From Thunnus maccoyii (taxonomy: Eukaryota > Chordata > Actinopteri > Scombriformes > Scombridae): 64,000 nucleotides of DNA. The position numbers and the translations under genes were made by a program. Positions 57,101 through 64,000 of this stretch are shown here, one piece after another. Each line of letters opens with the position of its first letter. Within the stretch, counting starts at the first letter, position 1. The DNA is taken from positions 17,942,651 to 18,006,650 of the forward strand of contig NC_056548.1 of assembly GCF_910596095.1 (NCBI RefSeq). The letters are read 5' to 3'. Below the pieces are notes generated by a model. That model was not told the DNA's origin, ran no database searches, and saw only the letters and a list, made by a program, of their open reading frames with translations.

Positions 57101-60100
57101 AATAATATATAAATGTTGTTAAATTACAGTATTCACAGAAAACAACTATAACCTGGTTAGATCGGTATTCTTGCACAGAGAAGGATTTTCATGTGCAACT
57201 TGTGTACCTATGTTCAAAACTGGCCAGTTAATTTACACCATTTCTTGGTAGTAAATCAGTTTACTAGTGACAATGTCCAGCTCTGGCTTTTTGTAATTAA
57301 TAAAAAGAATCACAGTTCAACCATCACAGTGTACCCTGCAGGCTCATTGCACAAAGTGTGTATTGTCTTTATTTCAATCATTAATTTAAATGACCTGTCT
57401 TTACAGCGGGAGCTCTCATATTTGGCTGTACTGTGGCACTGTGCTTCTTGATAAGGGACCTCATGTTTTACGTGATTGGTGAGTCCTGTTGTAACTGTTT
57501 GGCTTGGGGGTTGGGCTCATATTGCTTGTCCTGGGAGTGCAACTTTGTGTCTCAGCCTTACTCTTTCTGCAAGCATATATTGTACAACAGCGACATGGTA
57601 CTACCGGTTTCACAAATTGCATTATAGTATTTGTATAGCCCAAGGGTTTGTTGTAAACCTGTTGTTTGCAACCTTGAATCTTTGCTGTATTTAAATATTT
57701 TTCTCAACTAACCAGTGAAGCCACTTATTTCAAAACCAAATAAAGAGCATACATTTGTTGCAAACACATGCTCCAGTAATATTTTTATACTATACTTCTT
57801 CCCTTCTCGCGTCAGGTGGAATTACTGTTTCCATCATAGCGTTTGTCTTCACCATCAAGTTCCTCTGTGAGCTTGCTGCGAGGGTGGTCAGCTTCCTACA
57901 GAATGAGGATCCAGGGCGACGCGGTGACCGCAGCATCTACGACTATGTCCGGGGCAACTACCTGGACCCACGTTCCTGCAAGGTGTCTTGGGATTGGAAG
58001 GAACCGCAGGAAGTGGGGCAGACTATGAGCTTCAGAGTCCAAGTAATATTTTTTTTTTTTTCTAAAGTGTCATAGCCAAAGATGTAATACTTGTCTCTGG
58101 TCTAGTTACAATGCTTACAAATGTCTTAAGCATGCAGCAATGTCAAGAGTATTTGAATGTTCTGAGATATGAAGTTGACTTGTGTGTCCTCAGTATAAAA
58201 TTATACTGTAGTGTTAATCCTTCATTACCTCTCTCTTCTCAGCTGTTCTATAAGAATGGGCAGCCTTTCCCAGCCCATCGGCCTGTGGGATTGAGGGTCA
58301 ACATCACCCACATTGAATTGGCTCTGGACATCCCTGTTACACAGGAAGTTTTACAAGAACCAGAGTCCAACATAGTCAAAGTGGCCTTCACAGTGCGGAA
58401 AGCCGGACGCTATGAAGTTGCTGTCAAGCTGGGTGGCCTCAATGTGGCCTACAGCCCTTACTACAAGATTTTCCAGCCAGGTATAATATACACATAAGTT
58501 TGTAGCTGATTTACAATTTTCAGCCACTTACCACTGACAAAAGTCAATCTTTACTTTGGCTGATTAGTATTTTTCTGTTCTTCCCCCCCCCCCCCCCCCC
58601 CCCCTACTTTAGGTACAGTTGTCCCATCCAAAACCAAGATAGCCTACCATTTCTCTACCCTGGTGCTAACAAATGGCCAACAGCATACTTTGCAGATTGA
58701 GCCCAGGGACGAATATGGAAACCCCACCAGCAACTCCACATCTCTCACAGATGAGGCAAACTACAGCGTCCATGTGCACTCTGTAAGGGAACAATTATCC
58801 TTTATACCGTAATGTGAAGATTTATTTCCTGATTATGATTGTAAATAATGAAAGCCAGCATTTATTTTCACCCTTCTGTTAGCAATTGCACAGTCACTTT
58901 GCTTTATAGCAGAACAGATTCTTAACAGTAATCTTTCAATTCTGAGCTTAGATTCATTTTTGTTTTCCCGTTTTTCCAGCTGGGCACAGTGGATGATGAC
59001 AGTCTGGAAGGGTGTTACAGTAAGTCAGTTTCACTCAACAAGCAGCAGTGCCAGGTTCTGCTGAGGCTGACCCTGAGGAAAACCGGCTGTTTCAGGGCCC
59101 GCATCTCCTACAAGGACCAGCCGCTCAGTAATGGGGAATTTGACATTATTGTTCTCAATGGTGAGCAGCTTTTACATGCTAGAGTTGATATATTAGCTTT
59201 TGATTGGATTGGTATAAAATTTAGATATTTAATGTTTATATCCACATTTTTCTAGTAAGTAGTAAGGCCATCATCTTGAGTTTTTACTTTGGTTATAAGA
59301 GTAATAAATTGCCAATCTGTGATATTCATATCCCTGAATTTAGAGTGGTTTTCCTTCTAACCTATGTCTTTAAAGCCTAATTCTCATATTCCCTGGCTCG
59401 CAGAGAATGAGAAGACCTGCGTGGAGAAGAATGTGTCCACTCCAGGCATCAGCATCTACTTTGAAGCATACCTTTACAGCAATGGGAACTACAGCAGTTC
59501 CTCGTGGCAATTACCAGCCTCCTCTTTACTGGCTCCTCAGAGGAGGCCCTCCATGGGAGACGAGGAGGATGAGCATGACTCTCCTGTGGAGGGACAACCT
59601 GAGAAGGTCAAGAAACCAAAAAAGGTCTACTGTTACATATCGCCAAAGGTAAGTGGCCAGCATGTTAAGGTTAGATTTAAGAAAGTAGCAACATGCGTTC
59701 ATCTAAAAAGTGGATGTTGACTTGGACTTTTTTTTGTCAAACAGCAACTATCCGTGAAGGAGTTCTACCTGAAAATTATTCCGTGGCGCCTTTTTACCTT
59801 TCGAGTGTGTCCAGGAACGAAGGTAAGTAGAATTGCTAAGCTGTCAAAAACCCTTTAGAACAGATCTACCGTAGCGTGGGGAATGACTGGCTCTATTGCT
59901 CTCTTTTCAGTTTACCTATCATGGTCCTGACCCCATTCACAAATACCTAACTCTAGTGGTGGATGATGGGATACAGCCTCCTGTGGAGCTCAGCTGCAAA
60001 GACAGGAACATCATGGCTGCCACCTTCATCCGCTTCCTGCACAAAAACATTGGTGTGTTTCAGTCTAATGTGATTACTTTTTAGCCTTGAGCTGCGCTTA

Positions 60101-63100
60101 GTGAATACTGATTTTGTTTTGTGTAGACAGTAACTGTAATGTGACGGTATTGTCCACAGGTGGCTCTGAAACGTTCCAAGACAAGGTGAACTTCTTTCAA
60201 CGTGAACTCAGGCACATCCACTCCAAGAGACCTCGCACCAAGACCTGCCTAAAAATCACTCGACACTCAATTCTAGATTCAGTGAGTGTTTTATGTCACA
60301 TATTTTCTTCTTTTCCATATGATAAGTTATCATGTGACCCCATTGAGAATTCATTCTTCTTTTTGTCTGTCCCTCCTGCTGTTGCTCAGTCTCTTAAGGC
60401 TACAAGGAACTTCTCTGTGTCAGACTGGAGTAAGAACTTTGAGGTGGTGTTTCAGGATGAGGAAGGTAAGCAAAACATCAGAGTATAACTGAGTGAGCAT
60501 TAGACTGTCTTCAGTGTGTGTCACATTCATGAGTTCTAAGTCAACATTGAAAATTTTAGACATTTTACCTTTTTTTGTACCAATGACCAAAATATCTTCA
60601 TCCTAATGAAATGTTTCAGACATTCTGTCACAGTAATTCATTAAGGTGATCACACTGCTTTCTGTAACCTTCTTACATGGCTCTGCAGCTCTGGACTGGG
60701 GAGGGCCCCGCAGGGAGTGGTTTGAACTGATTTGCAAAACCCTCTTTGACACCTCCAACCAGCTGTTCACCCGCTTCAGCGACAACAACCAGGGCCTCGT
60801 AAGTTAGTCTCGACAACCGTCTCCCCTTTCAAATCATCATTGGGATGCTTAGTGTCCTCTTAAACACGCAGTTCTATAAAAATCAAAGAACATCGCTCTT
60901 CACTTTCCAGGTACACCCAAATGCTGACCGACAACCCCACCTGCGTCTGAAGATGTATGAGTTTGCGGGCCGCGTCGTAGGGAAGTGCTTATATGAGTCT
61001 GCTTTGGGTGGGTCCTACAAACAGCTGGTGCGAGCTCGCTTTACGCGTTCCTTCTTGGCTCAAATCATTGGCCTCAGGATGAACTACAAGGTATGGAACA
61101 ATGGAACACAGTACATTCCCGCAGAAAAGACGTATACCATGGAAGTTGGAAAGTCATGTTTTCATTGTTTACCTTGTGGTGTCAGCTGGTCTGTGTCATC
61201 ACTTTGACATTCCTCACAAAGCCAAGAAACCTGATTTGTATTTTGGCATTATTTGTTTCATGGAGAACTAGCCAGTGTGTTTTGCTGTTTATCCAACTCA
61301 TTATGATTTCAAAGCTCAGAAATAAAGTGGCCCCAATCATCTTTTTATCCTTCCACTGAGAAGACGAAATGCCATGTTTATTTAAAAAACGTCATTTTCC
61401 TGTGTTTTCATTATATTTTCCACACGCAGTACTTTGAGACGGATGACCAGGAGTTCTACAAAACTAAAGTCTGCTTCATCCTAAACAATGACGTGAGTGA
61501 AATGGACCTGGTGTTTGCGGAGGAGAAGTACAGCAAGTCAGGACAGCTGGAGAAGGTGAGGCAACATTTTGGAAGGGACCTCCCCTTTTATCCCTGATGT
61601 AATTTCACAAGAGATAGGAGCAATAAACCAAACAAAAGAAACCATATTGCTTGTTTGGCAAGCACTTCGTTGTTCTTAAAGAGGGGGAGTGGTGGTGGAT
61701 GAGTAGAGTCTGGCATCTGTGGCCCTTTTTTTTGTGTTGCTCCATTGTAAAATCCCACACAATAACTGGCTGTATAACACCCCATGATGAAACAGATTCC
61801 AGCCTACTTCTTTTTAATTGGATACATATGCTGTGCGCCACACAGATGTTTGTTTTTTTTACTGTTAAATTAATTGCCCAGTATTTATAATAAGACTCAA
61901 AGGTGTGTGCCAACCAATCACATGCTTGTCAGACAATTTCTTTGAGACAAACACAATTACAGAATTTAAAACAACTAGTCTGTTTTATGTTTTTTTGTTG
62001 TTTTATATATTTTGACATTTTATGTCCTGACACGTGTTCTGTTCTGCAGGTGGTGGAGCTGATATCAGGGGGAGCTCAGATCGCTGTTACCAATGAAAAC
62101 AAGATGCATTATCTCAACCTGCTGGCCCAGTATAGGCTGGCTAGTCAGGTGAGAGATGAGGTGGAACACTTCCTGAAAGGTAAGGAAACCGGCACAGCTG
62201 CACTCTGCCATATTTGCCAATTCCTCTAATTCGAGATCTCCGGTAATCTGTTCATAATTATTGTAATTTCCTGATCAATTGCAGGTTTGAATGAACTGGT
62301 TCCAGAAAACCTGCTGGCCATATTTGATGAGAACGAGTTGGAGGTATGTGTGATGATTAAAATGAAATCTTGTTGAAATCCTTTAAAACTCGGTCGGATA
62401 ATGATTTTTTTTTTTCAAATTTTATTTTTAATCTTTTCAGCTGTTGATGTGTGGCACTGGTGATATAAATGTGCAAGACTTCAAGGCCCACGCTGTGATT
62501 GTTGGAGGATCGTGGCACTTCAGAGAGAAAGTATGTCATGGAAATTCTCTGCCTCAACTGTTTTTTAACAGCGGGACACCAGTGAAAATGTCTGAGCTGT
62601 GTTGATTTTCTGTTTCCACAGGTGATGAAGTGGTTCTGGGCGGTGGTGTCCAGCTTCACGCAGGAGGAGTTGGCTCGTCTGCTGCAGTTCACCACCGGAT
62701 CCTCCCAGCTCCCCCCCGGGGGTTTCAACACCCTTTGCCCCTCGTTCCAGATCATCGCTGCTCCCACACACAGCACCTTGCCCACTGCACACACCTGGTG
62801 AGAAGGAAAACACAGGCAGATATACGTAAAGGAAAAGACTTACGTCATGCTGTATTTTTATTCTTGTCGACAAATCCCATGAAAACAACAAAAACAACAA
62901 ACCGTTGGTTCGTCTCTTCGTCCCAACCCTGTCTGTGGCTCTCAGCCCCAAGCTCATTGGTTTGTATTGTAAATGGAAAAAACTGCTCACAAATATTTAG
63001 TTTCATTTTTTAAAAAAGGCCCAGATATTTCATAAAACAGCTGGGCACTGTAGTTTTGAACAAATGATACTCAAACAGGAGAAAATAGTGCATTTGTTGA

Positions 63101-63395
63101 GGATTATTTTCAGACGCGAATGTATACACATTTAGTATCACGGCAGCAGGACGCCATATGTTGGATCAATTCACTGTTCAGGTTTCATGTCATTTGTCAT
63201 TAACATCTGCATAAATGTTATGCAGAATATGTATAAATGTTGGATAAATGTTTTACCTGTGTCTGACTCTGTGGTCCTCTTCTCTTATCTAGTTTTAACC
63301 AGCTGTGCCTCCCTACCTATGACTCCTATGAGGAGCTGCACAAGATGCTGAAGCTGGCCATCAGCGAGGGCAGTGAGGGTTTCGGCATGCTCTGA
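54178..63395 (+). CDS. arel1: Apoptosis-resistant HECT E3 ubiquitin ligase 1
   Basis: Twenty-one exons: 54178-54325, 54794-54962, 56575-56795, 57407-57478, 57816-58042, 58243-58480, 58613-58782, 58980-59160, 59404-59648, 59745-59822, 59911-60052, 60160-60281, 60390-60465, 60689-60798, 60911-61090, 61430-61555, 62050-62179, 62285-62343, 62441-62530, 62622-62797, 63293-63395; 3063 bp, 1020 residues. AREL1 ubiquitinates IAP antagonists such as SMAC and so blocks apoptosis. Order: an N-terminal hydrophobic segment, two SAM-like segments (residues about 33-60 and 95-125), a hydrophobic pair around MFYVIGGITVSIIAF, a filamin-type repeat (VAFTVRKAGRYEVAVKLGGL), and a C-terminal HECT domain from DWGGPRREWFELI to EGFGML with the catalytic Cys in HTCFNQLCLPTY. 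Residue 199 corresponds to Met1 of the usual 823-residue human protein. Confidence 0.95.
58583..58604 (+). repeat. arel1: 22-base poly-C tract in an arel1 acceptor
   Basis: An uninterrupted run of 22 C ends 8 bases before the acceptor AG of exon 7 and replaces the usual mixed pyrimidine tract. Expected to be length-variable. Confidence 0.9.
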
Positions 63396-64000
63396 CTCTT
63401 CCATCACCGGCACTGTGTTTCCACTAGTCCAGACCAGCACTGCCCACTCCGGTGCACTGGTTCCCTGCATTCATCTGCATTTAACCGTTGGGCTTCTTGG
63501 CAGAGAAATACCCAGACTCCCTCTGAATACTCTCTCAGGATGAGAGGGCGTTACAGGAAGTCCCCGACAGCTGTGCTGGAATCAGGACTCATCATATGAA
63601 CTCTTGTGCTACTGTATGTATATAAAATATCTTGCTTTTTGTAAAAAAGGAAACCACAAACTACTGAAAAAGGTGAGGTTTTGGCTAATTTTATTTCTTA
63701 ATGCTGAAGTTTGCTTAGTTTTATATGTTAGAAAGACAAATGATGTTAGAGCAAAGGCCTTGAGTATTACTGTATAAACTGCTTCTTTTGCATTTTGCAA
63801 ACTGAGGAACACTTAAGTGCAACAGCAGCCTACATGTGATGTGGGTGACGTGTGCATATACAGCACTTTGGCCTTAATCGATCAGGGACTGATGTGTGTA
63901 TGTAAATATATAATATCACTCTTTTATTTCAGTACTTGTACATAGTAGTGTGTATACATAGGTTTTCATCTTATTACCTTTTTTTGATTTGACATTTAAG
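63396..64000 (+). other. arel1: arel1 3' untranslated region (runs to window end)
   Basis: About 600 bases after the stop codon with no AATAAA recognised. TATATAATATC and TTTTTTGATTT stretches occur near the end, but the cleavage site is probably beyond position 64000. Confidence 0.5.

Overview
This window is nuclear DNA of a teleost fish, probably a percomorph. Nine spliced protein-coding loci have vertebrate-type exons with GT-AG borders, the introns are short, and the DNA is AT-rich. Fish-type repeats are present: hAT-like MITEs, a tRNA-derived SINE and LINE 3' tails. Reading frames were assembled exon by exon by hand. For dlst, lrrc74a, angel1, vash1, fcf1 and arel1 the summed exons divide exactly by three and give proteins of 465, 646, 882, 335, 197 and 1020 residues.

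Layout. 1-7.65 kb: prox2 (minus strand), a Prospero-homeobox factor whose last exon lies beyond position 1. 8.3-16.2 kb: dlst (plus), the mitochondrial 2-oxoglutarate dehydrogenase E2 subunit. 17.1-22.6 kb: rps6kl1 (minus), an MIT-domain pseudokinase. 23.3-31.9 kb: a tandem array of three olfactomedin-4-like genes (all minus), of which the one nearest rps6kl1 is a decayed pseudogene. 32.4-36.4 kb: lrrc74a (minus). 36.9-41.8 kb: angel1 (plus), divergent from lrrc74a. 43.2-48 kb: vash1 (minus). 49.3-53.15 kb: fcf1 (minus), sharing a divergent promoter with arel1 (plus, 54.2-63.4 kb), which runs to the end of the window.

The genes are not an operon and share no single pathway: a transcription factor, a TCA-cycle enzyme, secreted glycoproteins, a tubulin carboxypeptidase, a ribosome-biogenesis protein and a HECT ubiquitin ligase. 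The content is a compacted and reordered version of the human 14q24.3 neighbourhood, with an olfactomedin array inserted.

Most interesting points: U12-type introns, namely an AT-AC intron in prox2 with near-perfect donor and branch point, plus one strong and one weaker candidate in vash1; a 198-residue upstream extension of arel1 with SAM-like segments that reads into the conventional start Met; a two-codon uORF whose stop overlaps the arel1 start; seven 42-bp coding repeats in angel1; an apparent one-base loss near the rps6kl1 N terminus; and an internal deletion fusing exons in the olfactomedin pseudogene. I found no CRISPR array, no retrovirus-like element and no clearly new multi-gene system.
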